64,000 nt of DNA from Methylobacterium sp. J-090 (GCF_022829345.1 NZ_JAKSXV010000089.1:1-64000); one strand, 5' to 3'. Shown: positions 17,622-26,750, counted from the stretch's first letter. Numbers and translations: made by a program. Notes: a model not told the origin generated them from the letters alone.

Positions 17622-18231
17622 CCTGACCGCCTTCCGCCGCAACGAGGACGGCGCCGCCCTGGTCGAGGCCGCCCTGGTGCTGCCGATGCTGCTGATGCTC
17701 GTCTTCGCCCTGGCCGACCTGTCCCTGTACTTCTGGCAGCGGGGGCTGGCCGCGAAGGCGGTCGACCTCGGCGTGCGGGCCGCCATCGTGGCCGATTCCG
17801 TGGCGGAGGGGCCGGGCCTGACGCCCGCCGACAGCGCGGCCTACTGGTACGGGCGCCCGCCCGGCGCCCCCTGCGGGGCCGGCGGCGAGGCGGGCCAGTG
17901 CCCGGTCTTCCGGGTGGTCTGCGATCTCGCGAGCGGCTGCGTCTGCCCGGGAAGTTCGTGCCGGTTCGGATTCTCGCAGGCGAACCTCGCGCCGATCCTG
18001 CTGGCGATGCGGGCGGTGCTGCCGCGCCTCGAACCCGCCAACCTGCGGGTGACCTACGCCACCAACGGCCTCGGCTATGTCGGTCGCCCGCCGCCGGTCC
18101 CCGTTGATGTCACCGTGCAGATCGTCGATCTCGCGTTCGATCCGATCTTCGCCGGGCTGCTGTTTTCCAAGGCGCTGCCGCTGCAGGCCACCGCCACCCT
18201 GCCGGGCGAGGATCTGGTGACCCGCCGATGA
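17611..18231 (+). CDS. tadF: TadE/TadF-like minor pseudopilin
   Basis: A 206-residue second TadE-type protein. The leader ends in RNEDGAALVEAALVLPMLLMLVFALAD, again with the Glu of pseudopilins. The mature part contains a cysteine-rich loop (PCGAGGEAGQC, then CDLASGCVCPGSSC) not usual in TadE and likely disulphide-bonded outside. The start is TTG 17611, within the previous gene. Assignment as TadF rests on its place between TadE and the large TadG-like protein, so the letter is less certain than the family. Confidence 0.75.
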   Translation: MASSLTAFRRNEDGAALVEAALVLPMLLMLVFALADLSLYFWQRGLAAKAVDLGVRAAIVADSVAEGPGLTPADSAAYWYGRPPGAPCGAGGEAGQCPVFRVVCDLASGCVCPGSSCRFGFSQANLAPILLAMRAVLPRLEPANLRVTYATNGLGYVGRPPPVPVDVTVQIVDLAFDPIFAGLLFSKALPLQATATLPGEDLVTRR

Positions 18232-19703
18232 GATCCCGCTGCCTGCGCGCCTTCGGCCGGACCGAGGACGGCTTCGTCCTCGTCTTCGCCGCCGTCTGCA
18301 TCCCGGCCCTCCTCGGCCTCCTCGGCCTTGCCGTTGACGGCACCCGCCTGATGACTTTCGACACCCAGCTCGCCGCGACCGTGGACGCCGCGGCGCTCGC
18401 CGCCGCCGGTCAGCTCGACTGGACCGACGGCGCCATCGAGCGGGCCGTCGCCGCCGGCAACGCCCTCACCAACGGCGTCGCGTTCTCCCGGCGCAACCGG
18501 GCGAGCCCACGCCTGTCCTTCCGCTTCGCCGCGACGCTGGCGGACCTGCGCGCCGACCCCGCCTACACCCTGCCGGACACGGAGGGCGCGCGGGCCGTGT
18601 TCGTCGAGGCGACCACGGCCGAGTACACCCTGACCGCCAGCCTGCTCCAGGTTCTGGGCACGCCGATCCGGCGCCGGGCCGTGGCGGAGGCGCAATACTA
18701 CGCCTGCGACGTCACCCCGATGGTGATGTGCCAGTCCGACCCCGAGCGCTTCGCCGCCGCGGCCCGGCCCGGGCGCCAGTACTACCTGCGCATGGACGGC
18801 AACATCGCCAACGGCTCCGTCGTCCCCCTCGACCGGCCGGACGATGCGGCGAGCCGCACGACCCTTCGCACCCTCGCCTCGGACGCGCCCGCCTTCTGCT
18901 ACGGCCAGGGCGTGGCCCTGCGGCGCAACATCGCCCCGCGCGACTTCGACGACGCGCTCAACATCCGGTTCGACCGCTACTTCAACGGCATCGCGGCGGT
19001 GGCGAGCGATCTTGCCGCCTTCCCCCCGGCCCCGAACGTGATCCAGGGACGCCACCTCCAGGCCTGTTCCTCGCCGCCCTCGTCCGGCGACGTGAACCCG
19101 CCCTACCACCTGCCGCGCGACGCGGCCTACCGGATCGTCCGGCCGTCGGCAGCCTACGACCAGGGCCTCGGCGACTGGGCGGTGACGGCGGCCTATGGCG
19201 GCTTCGGCGAGATGTCCGCGGCGCGGGCCATCGACGAGTACATCCTGTGGAATCACGCCGACAAGGACCGGACCTTCCAGACCGCCCTGCGCGAGGCGCC
19301 GACGCGCTACGACCTCTACCTGCGCGAACTCGGCCTCACGCGGGCGACGGAGTCCCAGCCCGTGGTCACGCGCGGCAACCGGCTCATGGGCAAGACCATG
19401 CCCACGGGCGGCCCGCTCACGGGACCGTACGCCTTCGTGCGCGAGAGCCCGATCCCCATGTGCTATCTCGGCGTGCGCCCGGCCAGCGATGCGCGGCGCC
19501 GGGTGCTCTACCTGTCGATCGCCGATTGCCGCGATTTTTCCGCCGATCCGGGCCCGGCCCGCCTGTCGCGCCACGTGGCCAAGGTGTTCCTCACGGAGCC
19601 GGTGAGCGGCGGCGGACTGCTCGTGGAACTCGTCGCCATGCTCACCCCGCGGGCGGACGACGGCAAGCTCCGGCCGGTGGTGCAGCTCGTCGAGACCCAC
19701 TGA
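18228..19703 (+). CDS. tadG: TadG-like pilus assembly protein
   Basis: A 491-residue protein. The N-terminus GRTEDGFVLVFAAVCIPALLGLLGLAVDGTRLM is the Flp pilus-assembly TadE/G-like anchor, followed by DTQLAATVDAAALAAAG, typical of TadG. A long secreted region (about 60-490) with scattered cysteines follows. I see no clear von Willebrand MIDAS motif, so it differs from longer TadG proteins. Its ATG overlaps the preceding stop by four bases (ATGA). It is probably a surface or periplasmic stabiliser of the Tad machine. Confidence 0.78.
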   Translation: MRSRCLRAFGRTEDGFVLVFAAVCIPALLGLLGLAVDGTRLMTFDTQLAATVDAAALAAAGQLDWTDGAIERAVAAGNALTNGVAFSRRNRASPRLSFRFAATLADLRADPAYTLPDTEGARAVFVEATTAEYTLTASLLQVLGTPIRRRAVAEAQYYACDVTPMVMCQSDPERFAAAARPGRQYYLRMDGNIANGSVVPLDRPDDAASRTTLRTLASDAPAFCYGQGVALRRNIAPRDFDDALNIRFDRYFNGIAAVASDLAAFPPAPNVIQGRHLQACSSPPSSGDVNPPYHLPRDAAYRIVRPSAAYDQGLGDWAVTAAYGGFGEMSAARAIDEYILWNHADKDRTFQTALREAPTRYDLYLRELGLTRATESQPVVTRGNRLMGKTMPTGGPLTGPYAFVRESPIPMCYLGVRPASDARRRVLYLSIADCRDFSADPGPARLSRHVAKVFLTEPVSGGGLLVELVAMLTPRADDGKLRPVVQLVETH

Positions 19704-19777
19704 CGCCGGTCCGTCGCGGCCGGGGTGGGGCCGCCGGGGCAAACCTCGCCTTAACGACCGTGGGGCCAGGATGCGCC

Positions 19778-20305
19778 ATGTCGCGTGCCCTGAACGCCCA
19801 GACCTTCGGCTCGCTCGTCGTCATCGGCGCCTTCGCGGCCGCCGAAGGCGCCGCCGCCTATCTCGCGGCCTGCCCCGGATCGAGTCTGGCGTGGTACCTC
19901 AACCTCGCGGTCTTCCGGCCGTTCGAGGCGGCCCGCGTGGAGACCTCGCCCCTGCACGCCCTGTTCGGGATCGACGCGCTCCGCAACGCCGCCGCGCTCG
20001 CGGCGATCACCCTCGCGGTTCGGGTCCTGCGGTTCCGGTTCGGCGTCGCCGCCATCGCCAACCTGTGCTTCGTCTTCGCGGCGGCCCTGACCTACGCCTG
20101 GCTCGGCCTCGGCGGACCGCTCCGGACCGTGTCGCTCCTGCCCGTGTCGCTTCCGCCCATGGCGGCGATCCAGGGGCCGGATTTCGCCGTCCTCGCGGTG
20201 ATGCTGGCGAGCTCGTTCCTCGCCTTCGCCATCAGCCACCTGTCCTTCGCCGGGCGCATCCGATCCGAGCGGCGCCGCGACCCCGCCGGCGCCGGCACGC
20301 CGTGA
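19778..20305 (+). CDS. Hypothetical four-helix membrane protein in the Tad locus
   Basis: A 175-residue protein I do not recognise. It has four hydrophobic segments (near residues 10-30, 60-80, 88-108 and 132-155), short polar loops and a basic C-terminal tail (GRIRSERRRD), which places the C-terminus in the cytosol. ATG 19778 is chosen because upstream codons lie in the TadG intergenic region. Its TGA overlaps the GTG of the next gene, coupling the two. Position between tadG and tadD suggests a pilus-associated role, unproven. Confidence 0.65.
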   Translation: MSRALNAQTFGSLVVIGAFAAAEGAAAYLAACPGSSLAWYLNLAVFRPFEAARVETSPLHALFGIDALRNAAALAAITLAVRVLRFRFGVAAIANLCFVFAAALTYAWLGLGGPLRTVSLLPVSLPPMAAIQGPDFAVLAVMLASSFLAFAISHLSFAGRIRSERRRDPAGAGTP

Positions 20306-20916
20306 GGCCGCGCGGGTTCGGCGCGCTCCTGCTGGCGCTGGCCGCGACCCCCGGCCCGGCCCTCGGACAGGACCGGGATGTCCCCCCGCCCCGGGGGCCG
20401 GACCGGACCCTCACCCTCGGGGGGGACGGATGGGTCCTGGAGCGGTTCGGCCGGGACCTCGCCGTCCTGCGCACCGGTGCGACGCCCCCGTCCGGCCCGG
20501 CCGGACTCCTCGTCCTGTCCTGCGAGGGCGGCGAGCGGCGCTGGCGGTTGAGCCTTCCCCAGCGCCTCCTGCCCGAGGGGGATTCCTCCACCACCGGCCA
20601 ACTGCTCGCGCGCCCGTCCGGATCGGCGGGGCGATCCCCCCGCGCGACGATCGGTCCGGTCCAGATCGCCGACGGGCGCGTCCTGACCCTGACCGAGGGT
20701 CGGGCCGCCGCGGGCGCCTTCGTGCCGGCCTTCGTCCGCCTGCTCAGGGCGGGACCGAGCCGCATCGACCTCCTCCTGCGCAGGGCGGGCCCGGGGCGGC
20801 CCCCGGTTCTGTTCGGATCGACGATCCCCGCCATCGTGTTCGCGCCGGTCGTCGGGCGCTCGGACATCGTCGCCTTCGACGACTTCCTCGCGACCTGTGT
20901 CGCGGCCCCGCGCTGA
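20302..20916 (+). CDS. Hypothetical secreted protein in the Tad locus
   Basis: A 204-residue protein without a family I can name. A signal peptide (RPRGFGALLLALAATPGPALG, cleavage near 21-24) leads to a Pro/Arg-rich periplasmic chain with beta-strand character (LLVLSCEGGERRWRLSLP, RVLTLTEG). The start is GTG 20302, overlapping the stop of the membrane protein gene by three bases. A single cysteine lies near residue 77 and another near the C-terminus (ATCVAAP). It may work together with its coupled membrane neighbour; the function is unknown. Confidence 0.65.
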   Translation: MRPRGFGALLLALAATPGPALGQDRDVPPPRGPDRTLTLGGDGWVLERFGRDLAVLRTGATPPSGPAGLLVLSCEGGERRWRLSLPQRLLPEGDSSTTGQLLARPSGSAGRSPRATIGPVQIADGRVLTLTEGRAAAGAFVPAFVRLLRAGPSRIDLLLRRAGPGRPPVLFGSTIPAIVFAPVVGRSDIVAFDDFLATCVAAPR

Positions 20917-21340
20917 CGAGCCGGCGCCGCACCGACGGGCACGCGCGGCATTCCCGCAACGGCCGGTCCGAAACCGCGGGACGGGCGGGCTGCGCGCTTG
21001 GTCGGCCCCGCCAAGTCTGCCATGAGCAGGCGCGAACGTCGATCGGCACCGGGCGCCCCGAACGGGAGAGATCAGCCTGCGGTCGCGGCCTGTGTCCGGC
21101 CGAAGGCCGACCGTGCCGGCACGGGACCCGAAGATCACGGGACCCGAAGATTCCGAGCTCCGGGCGCCTCGCGACACGTCCGGACGGACGTCGTGAAACT
21201 CTTCGCCTCGGCGGCCGTATGGGAGACACCCGGAGTGTTGCGAGCGGCCCGATGCTTCTCCCCAGCCTTCGGGCCGTCTTGGATACAAGCCGGGCCGTTC
21301 GTGTGGCAGTGTCGCCGCTGGGTCCAGGGATAACGAGTGG
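20917..21340. other. Gene-free interval inside the Tad locus
   Basis: 424 bases between the secreted protein and tadD. Frames through it have no recognisable domain, hydrophobic segment or good ribosome-binding site. No terminator hairpin with a T run was found, so the downstream tadD-cpaC block may be a second transcript. Confidence 0.5.
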
Positions 21341-21838
21341 ATGACGGCATATCGCGCAGCGCGAGCCGCGGGACTCTTCGCCTGCCTGTGGCTGGCCGGG
21401 TGCCAGACCCGGTCGGACGAGGGCATCGCCCTGGTTCCAGGCGTCGAACCCACGTTGCCGGCCACCAACGAAGCCTATCGCGTTGGCCGGGTGAACCTTG
21501 CGGCCGGCAACAACGGCCTAGCCGAGCGCAACTTCCGGCAGGCCGTGGAGGTCAACAAGGACGACGCGGCCGCCTGGCTCGGACTCGCGGCGGCCTACGA
21601 CAACCTCGGGCGCTACGAGCTCGCCGACCGGGCCTACGACCAGGCGACGTCCCTCAGCGGCGAGACCCTCGAAATCGTGAACAACCGCGGCTATTCCTAC
21701 ATGCTGCGCGGCAACGGCAAGCGTGCCCTCGGCCAGTTCGAGCAGGCCCTGGCCATGGACCCCAGTAACACTGTGATCCAGAACAACATTCAGATCCTGC
21801 GCTCCGCCCGGCGCCCGACCCGATCCGCTCCGTTCTGA
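21341..21838 (+). CDS. tadD: TadD-like tetratricopeptide-repeat pilotin lipoprotein
   Basis: A 165-residue lipoprotein. The signal peptide ends in the lipobox LWLAGC (Cys about 21), so it is outer-membrane or periplasmic. The rest contains about two to three TPR units (NEAYRVGRVNLAAGNNGLAE, AAWLGLAAAYDNLGRYELAD, EIVNNRGYSYMLRGNGKRAL), the arrangement of TadD, which acts as pilotin for the Tad secretin. The neighbouring secretin gene cpaC fits that role. Shorter than many TadD proteins but complete. Confidence 0.82.
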   Translation: MTAYRAARAAGLFACLWLAGCQTRSDEGIALVPGVEPTLPATNEAYRVGRVNLAAGNNGLAERNFRQAVEVNKDDAAAWLGLAAAYDNLGRYELADRAYDQATSLSGETLEIVNNRGYSYMLRGNGKRALGQFEQALAMDPSNTVIQNNIQILRSARRPTRSAPF

Positions 21839-21985
21839 GCCGATATCACGATCTGATCGTTCGATCCGCGCGGAAGCGTTGCCCGAACGCCTCTCTTCTC
21901 TCGATAAAACTGTGGCACTCAGCACCGGATCTTGTGGCAGCCACGCCGGCACGCTTAACCTGATCTTAACCAGAAGGATGTTTGC

Positions 21986-23524
21986 GTGATCGGTTGCCGG
22001 CGAAGGGCTCGACTGACATTTCGCCGGGTGTTCGATCTCGCCGTCGTGCTGTCGTTGACGGCCGGCGCGCTCCCGGCGCAGATCGGCGTGGCCCAGGCCC
22101 AGGCCCAGGTTCGCGCCGTGCCGCGCACGGGCGGCAACGCGGTCCTCAGCCGCCTGAAACTCACGATCAACAAGTCCCAGACCGTGAAGGTCGGCAGCGC
22201 GTTCGCCGACGTCCTCGTGGGATCGTCGGAGATCGCCGACGTGGTGCCCATCAGCGACCGCACCCTCTACGTCCTCGGCAAGCGCGCCGGCACCACCAAC
22301 GTCTCCCTCATCGATTCCGAGCGCAAGCTCGTCGGCCTCATCGACGTGGAGGTGCGCCCCGATACCGGCGTCATCGAATCCCAGGTCCGCCAGAGCACCG
22401 GCGATCCGGGTTTGCGCGTGGAGAGCCAGGGCGACCGGGTGATCCTCGGCGGCGTCGCCGGGGACGCGGTCAGCGTCGACCGGGCCATGCAGGTGGCGCC
22501 GCCCGGCACCCTCAACCTCACCCGCGTGCGCTCGCCCCAGCAGGTGATGCTGAAGGTCCGGTTCGTCGAGGTGAACCGCAACGCCGGGCGCGAGTTCGGA
22601 ACGCGGTTCGAGTTCGGCGGGCGCAGCACCCTCGCCAGCGTCGGCGCCTTCGGCGGCCAGACCCCGGTGTCGTCCTCCGGCGGCGTGCTGTCGGGGATCG
22701 TCGGCTCGGCGGTCAATGCCGCCACCACGGGCGGCGTCCCGTTCGCGAGCCTCGTCCAGGGGTTCCGCGGCAATTCGGGGCAGCTCGACCTGTTCGTGAG
22801 CGCCCTGGAGACGAAGGGGCTCCTGCGTCGCCTGGCCGAGCCCAACCTCATCGCCATGTCGGGTGACCGGGCCGAATTCCTGGCGGGCGGCGAGATCCCG
22901 ATCCCCATCGCCAACCAGACCTCGAACGGCGCGCCGCAGATCACCGTCTCCTACAAGGAGTTCGGGGTGAAGCTCGGCTTCACGCCCACGGTCCTGCGCA
23001 ACGGCATGATCCACCTCCAGCTCGAGCCCGAGGTGAGCGACATCGATCCGACCCTGTCGGTGGCCGTGGGCGGCGGCATCTCCGTGCCGGGCCTGACCAA
23101 GCGCCGGGCCAAGACCAACGTCGAACTGCGCGACGGGCAGAGCTTCGCCATCGCCGGCCTGCTGCAGACCAACTCCACCCGGTCCATCGAGCAATTGCCC
23201 TGGCTCGGGTCGATCCCGGTGCTGGGGGCCCTGTTCCGCTCCTCCGAGTTCCAGGAGCGCGAGACCGAGCTCGTGGTGATCGTGACGCCGTCCCTGGTCA
23301 ATCCGGCCCGGCCCGGCCAGATGCTGGCGACGCCCCTCGACACCAGCACGCCGGCCAACGACGTCGATTTCTTCGTCAACGGCCAGATGGAACTGCGCCG
23401 CAACATGCGCCAGTTCGTGAACCAGCGCGGCGGCGCCGTCGGCCCGCACGGCCATATCCTTCCCGACCGTTCCCTGCCCACGGCCGTCGCCGTCCCGCAG
23501 GGGACCGTGCAGGCGCTCAACTGA
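21986..23524 (+). CDS. cpaC: Tad outer-membrane secretin CpaC (RcpA)
   Basis: A 512-residue secretin. A signal peptide ends near AQAQAQ (residue 40), then the pilus N-domain (LTINKSQTVKVGSAFADVLVGSSEIADVVPISDRTLYVLGKRAGTTNVSLID, about 55-107) and a BON-like segment. The secretin domain contains VMLKVRFVEVNRNAGREFG (about 188-207), ALETKGLLRRLAEPNLIAMSG and the C-terminal signature PWLGSIPVLGALFRS. It forms the outer-membrane pore for the Flp fibre. The start is GTG 21986. It lies downstream of TadD rather than between cpaB and cpaE. Confidence 0.93.
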   Translation: MIGCRRRARLTFRRVFDLAVVLSLTAGALPAQIGVAQAQAQVRAVPRTGGNAVLSRLKLTINKSQTVKVGSAFADVLVGSSEIADVVPISDRTLYVLGKRAGTTNVSLIDSERKLVGLIDVEVRPDTGVIESQVRQSTGDPGLRVESQGDRVILGGVAGDAVSVDRAMQVAPPGTLNLTRVRSPQQVMLKVRFVEVNRNAGREFGTRFEFGGRSTLASVGAFGGQTPVSSSGGVLSGIVGSAVNAATTGGVPFASLVQGFRGNSGQLDLFVSALETKGLLRRLAEPNLIAMSGDRAEFLAGGEIPIPIANQTSNGAPQITVSYKEFGVKLGFTPTVLRNGMIHLQLEPEVSDIDPTLSVAVGGGISVPGLTKRRAKTNVELRDGQSFAIAGLLQTNSTRSIEQLPWLGSIPVLGALFRSSEFQERETELVVIVTPSLVNPARPGQMLATPLDTSTPANDVDFFVNGQMELRRNMRQFVNQRGGAVGPHGHILPDRSLPTAVAVPQGTVQALN

Positions 23525-23865
23525 TGCGGGGCGCACCCCTTCGTTCGGCGCGACGCCTGCTGCTGCCGGCCGGGGTGCTCGCCCTGGCCCTGTGCGCCTC
23601 GGGCTGCACCGACTACCTCAAGCGGCGCGATACCCTGACCCTCGAATCCGGCGAGGCGGTGCAGGCCAACATGGCGGTGCACGTCATCGACCCGGCGCCG
23701 CCCGCCTCCAGCCGGATCGTCCGGGACATGGATGGCGAGCGGCTGCAGCACGGCATCGAGCGCTACCGCAATCCGCAGACCGGCTTCGGCGGCGGGGGCG
23801 GCGTCTCACCGGTTCCCGTCGGGGCGACCACCGCGCCGCCCGTGGGCAATCCGCTCAACCGGTAG
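23524..23865 (+). CDS. Small pilus-associated lipoprotein (possible CpaD-like remnant)
   Basis: A 113-residue lipoprotein with lipobox LCASGC (Cys about 27). The mature start TDYLKRRDTLTLESGEAVQAN resembles small lipoproteins found beside cpaC in Hyphomicrobiales pilus loci, and is much shorter than true CpaD. A Gly-rich C-terminal tail (GFGGGGG) ends the chain. Its ATG shares bases with the cpaC stop (TGATG), so it is translationally coupled to the secretin and probably helps secretin stability. Confidence 0.72.
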   Translation: MRGAPLRSARRLLLPAGVLALALCASGCTDYLKRRDTLTLESGEAVQANMAVHVIDPAPPASSRIVRDMDGERLQHGIERYRNPQTGFGGGGGVSPVPVGATTAPPVGNPLNR

Positions 23866-23937
23866 GCCGACCCGCCCTCTGGACATGTCCGGGCGCCCAC
23901 TCCATCGGATGGGCGGCGCGGGATCACAGGAGCCGCC

Positions 23938-24534
23938 ATGCCTGTCAGGCTCGACATCGAGTTCCCGGACGACAACACGGTCACGCTCGCACCGAAGTTC
24001 CTCGACGAGAGCAACGCCGTCGTGACGATACGCGGGCGCGGCAATCGCCTTCACGTCGAGGCTCCCCTCGTTCCGAACGCCGCCGCGTTCTCCCTCACCG
24101 GGGGGGCGACGGTCATCGTCGGGATGGATTCGAACCTCAACGGCCTCACGGTCTCCGCCTCGGCCGAAGGGGCCGTGGTCGAGATCGGCGCGTGGTGTTC
24201 GTTCAACGGCCGCAGCCAGATCACGGCGCATGAGCGCGCGACCATCAGGATCGGTGCGTTCTGCCTGTTCGGAGACGGGTGCCGCATCGCGTCGAGCGAC
24301 GTCCACAAGGTGCTCGACGTCGTGACCCGCGAACGCCTCAATCCCCCCGGCGACATCACCATCGGCGATCATGTCTGGGCGGCGGGCGACGTGACGATCC
24401 TGCGCAACGCCGTGATCGGCCGCGACACCGTGGTCGGCGCCGGCTCCCTGGTCCGAGGCGCCTTCCCGTCCAACGTCTCCCTCGCGGGGGTTCCGGCACG
24501 GGTGATCCGCACGGGCGTCACCTGGGAGTTCTGA
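23938..24534 (+). CDS. Hexapeptide-repeat acyltransferase
   Basis: A 198-residue left-handed beta-helix protein. Imperfect hexapeptide turns run from about 75 to 185 (VVEIGAWCSFNG, ATIRIGAFCLFGDGC, ITIGDHVWAAGDVTIL, AVIGRDTVVGAGSLV, NVSLAGVPARVIR), the pattern of maltose/serine-acetyltransferase-like enzymes. A histidine in SSDVHKVLD sits where the catalytic His is normally found. The N-terminal 70 residues are a beta-rich extension. The acceptor is unknown; no glycan genes adjoin. ATG 23938 is preceded by GGAGCC. Confidence 0.8.
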   Translation: MPVRLDIEFPDDNTVTLAPKFLDESNAVVTIRGRGNRLHVEAPLVPNAAAFSLTGGATVIVGMDSNLNGLTVSASAEGAVVEIGAWCSFNGRSQITAHERATIRIGAFCLFGDGCRIASSDVHKVLDVVTRERLNPPGDITIGDHVWAAGDVTILRNAVIGRDTVVGAGSLVRGAFPSNVSLAGVPARVIRTGVTWEF

Positions 24535-24661
24535 GGCTTCGCCGCGGGCCCGCGTCTCCCCACGCCTCGCCTCCCGGGACACCACCCTGTTTTCGGAACC
24601 GCGGCCCGCATCGGCGCTTGCCCCCCTGATGCCGGCGTCCCGTCCGGCCACGAGGAACGCC

Positions 24662-24886
24662 ATGTCGAGCGATACGGACAAACATCGGGCGCTGCTCCAG
24701 GGGCTCAAAGCCGCTATGGGCGAAGGAGCCTCGGGCAAAGGAACCGGCGCTTTCGAGCAGGCCGTCACCGCCGCCTTCGAGCACGTCTTCGAGCACCTGG
24801 AACGCTTGAACTCCCACGTCTCCGAGGGCGGGCACTCCGGTGAGGATCGCCCGTTGAAGGACGGCGAATCCTCGACCCTGCGCTAG
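24662..24886 (+). CDS. Small hypothetical protein
   Basis: A 74-residue soluble protein, MSSDTDKHRALLQ, with an amphipathic helical middle (FEQAVTAAFEHVFEHLERLNSHV) and an acidic tail. No family was recognised. ATG 24662 is preferred because it follows an AGGAACGCC stretch. Single gene with 127 bases upstream and 200 downstream. Confidence 0.55.
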   Translation: MSSDTDKHRALLQGLKAAMGEGASGKGTGAFEQAVTAAFEHVFEHLERLNSHVSEGGHSGEDRPLKDGESSTLR

Positions 24887-25086
24887 GCCGGCCCCGCGCC
24901 GCCCACGGCGCGGAGGCCCCCTCCCCCGGGAAAGCGGCCCGCGAAATGTCCGATCGGGGCCGGTCCCCGCCCGGAAGCGGGCTCCGGGACGGTCCACACC
25001 GGACCTTAACGACCCCGGCCGTCCTAATCCGGCGCAGGCGGCAACCGGCGTTCCGTCGGTCGGCCGCTTCCACGGACGCCCCGCGC

Positions 25087-25416
25087 ATGAACCCCTACCT
25101 GCTCCTCGCCTTCGCGATCGGCGCCGAAGTGACGGCGACGCTCGCCCTGAAAGCCGCCGATGGGCTGACCCGCCCGGTGCCGACGCTCATCATGGTGCTG
25201 GGCTACGGCACCGCGTTCTGGCTGATGTCGAACAGCATGAACATGCTGCCGATCGGCGTCGTCTACGCGATCTGGGCCGGGGTCGGCATGGTCGGCGCGG
25301 CGCTCGGCGGCGCGGTCCTGTTCGACGAGCCGATCACCCTCCCGATGATGGCCGGCATCGCCGTGATCGCCCTCGGCGTCACGATCCTCGCGTCGGGCCA
25401 GACCGCGCCGCACTAG
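25087..25416 (+). CDS. Small multidrug resistance (SMR) family transporter
   Basis: A 109-residue protein with four transmembrane helices and the invariant membrane glutamate in AIGAEVTATLALKAADG (residue 14), which couples proton and substrate exchange. Helix 3 carries YAIWAGVGMVGAALGG, the signature of the EmrE/QacE branch rather than the SugE/Gdx branch. It probably functions as a dimer exporting quaternary ammonium or other cations. Start codon ATG 25087. Confidence 0.87.
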   Translation: MNPYLLLAFAIGAEVTATLALKAADGLTRPVPTLIMVLGYGTAFWLMSNSMNMLPIGVVYAIWAGVGMVGAALGGAVLFDEPITLPMMAGIAVIALGVTILASGQTAPH

Positions 25417-25464
25417 ATCTTTCCTCGGCCCCGTTGCCCGCGCTCCCGTCATCCGCCCCGAGGC

Positions 25465-26739
25465 GTGGACGCGGCGGCGAATATTCCCCCTCGTGAAGGC
25501 TGCCCCCAGGTGCGTCCGAATCCCGAGCGCCCTGCGCGGCTCCGCCCCCGGCTGGTCGGCCCGGCCCTCGTCATCGGTCTTCTGGGCGGCCTGCCGGGCG
25601 GCCTGGCCTGGACGGCCACCGCCCTCATCGGCGTGCCCGATCCCGTCACCCTGGCGGCCCTGGCCATCGTCAAGCCCTCCGCCGTCGGGACCTGGTTCGC
25701 GAGCCGGCCGGTGGCGGCGTCGCCGACCCCGCGCGTGCTGCCGGCCCAGCCCCGCCCGCTCCCCGAACGGGTTCCGTGGAAGGGCGCGGCCGTGCCGCTC
25801 GCCACCGTGCTGGCGGCGACCCGGACCAACGCCTTCCTGGTGACCCAGGACGGCATCCTCGTCCACGAATGGTACCGGCCCGGCTTCGACCGGGCGACGC
25901 GGTTCCCGTCCTGGTCCGTAGCGAAATCGGTGGTGTCGCTGCTGGTGGGGCGGGCCATCGCGGACGGCCGGCTCAAGGAAACGGACCCCGTCTCGGCCCT
26001 GCTGCCCGACCTGAGCGGCGTGCCCGCCTTCGGCCGCATCACGGTCCGCGACCTCCTCGACATGACGAGCGGCCTCGCGGTGCCGGAGAACTACGATCCC
26101 TGGAACCCCCTGGTCGGCACCGCCGGGATGTACCTGACCCGCGACCTGCCCGCCTTCGTCAAGGCGCACGCCGCCCTGTCGTCGAGGCCCGGCAGCCGGG
26201 GCCGGTACCGCAGCATCGACACGGAGGTGCTCGGCCTGATCCTCGCCGGCCTCCACGGCAAGCCCTTGGCGGATCTCCTCGCGGAGCAGATCTGGCAGCC
26301 CATGGGAGCGGAAGCGGACGCCACCTGGAATCTCGACGCGCCGGGCGGGACCGAGAAGGCCTTCTGCTGCCTCAACGCCGTCGCCCGCGACTTCGTCCGC
26401 CTGGGACTGATGGTGGCCGATCACGGCCGGGTCGGTCCGGTCGGCATCGTTCCGCCGCACTGGATCGAGCGGATCGCGACGCCGGCGCGGCGGGCGGTCG
26501 ACGGTTGGCCCTACTCGGCGCAGTGGTGGCACGTGCCGGACGGCGACGACGACATCGCGGCCATCGGCGTCTACGGCCAGTACATCTACATCAACCGCGA
26601 CACCGGAACGGTGATCGTCAAGCTCAGCGACCACGGGGCCGAGCAGGACGAGGCGGAGACCCTCGCGGTGATGCTGTCCCTGTCCCGCGCGCTCTCCCGC
26701 ACCCTCGCGCCGCCCCCCCGGGAGCGCGGGGCGGACTGA
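25465..26739 (+). CDS. Serine beta-lactamase-like hydrolase (class C / penicillin-binding family)
   Basis: A 424-residue member of the beta-lactamase superfamily (COG1680 type). One N-terminal helix (LVGPALVIGLLGGLPGGLAW) anchors or exports it. The SxxK motif is SWSVAKS near 150, the second motif YRSIDTE near 250 stands in for YxN, and the C-terminal strand has HWIERIA and AAIGVYGQYIYIN. 6-Aminohexanoate-dimer hydrolases and esterases share this layout, so antibiotic hydrolysis should not be assumed. The start is uncertain: GTG 25465 is used, GTG 25510 is equally possible. Confidence 0.75.
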   Translation: MDAAANIPPREGCPQVRPNPERPARLRPRLVGPALVIGLLGGLPGGLAWTATALIGVPDPVTLAALAIVKPSAVGTWFASRPVAASPTPRVLPAQPRPLPERVPWKGAAVPLATVLAATRTNAFLVTQDGILVHEWYRPGFDRATRFPSWSVAKSVVSLLVGRAIADGRLKETDPVSALLPDLSGVPAFGRITVRDLLDMTSGLAVPENYDPWNPLVGTAGMYLTRDLPAFVKAHAALSSRPGSRGRYRSIDTEVLGLILAGLHGKPLADLLAEQIWQPMGAEADATWNLDAPGGTEKAFCCLNAVARDFVRLGLMVADHGRVGPVGIVPPHWIERIATPARRAVDGWPYSAQWWHVPDGDDDIAAIGVYGQYIYINRDTGTVIVKLSDHGAEQDEAETLAVMLSLSRALSRTLAPPPRERGAD

Positions 26740-26750
26740 GGCGGATCCCC

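Noticed and set aside
20998..21333. 111-codon frame in the tadG-tadD gap
   Set aside because: No ribosome-binding site, no hydrophobic or domain pattern, and composition like other non-coding frames.
25465..26739. Antibiotic-resistance beta-lactamase
   Set aside because: SxxK is present but the second motif is YRSI and no KTG-like triad is evident. Esterases and amide hydrolases share this layout, so resistance is not supported.
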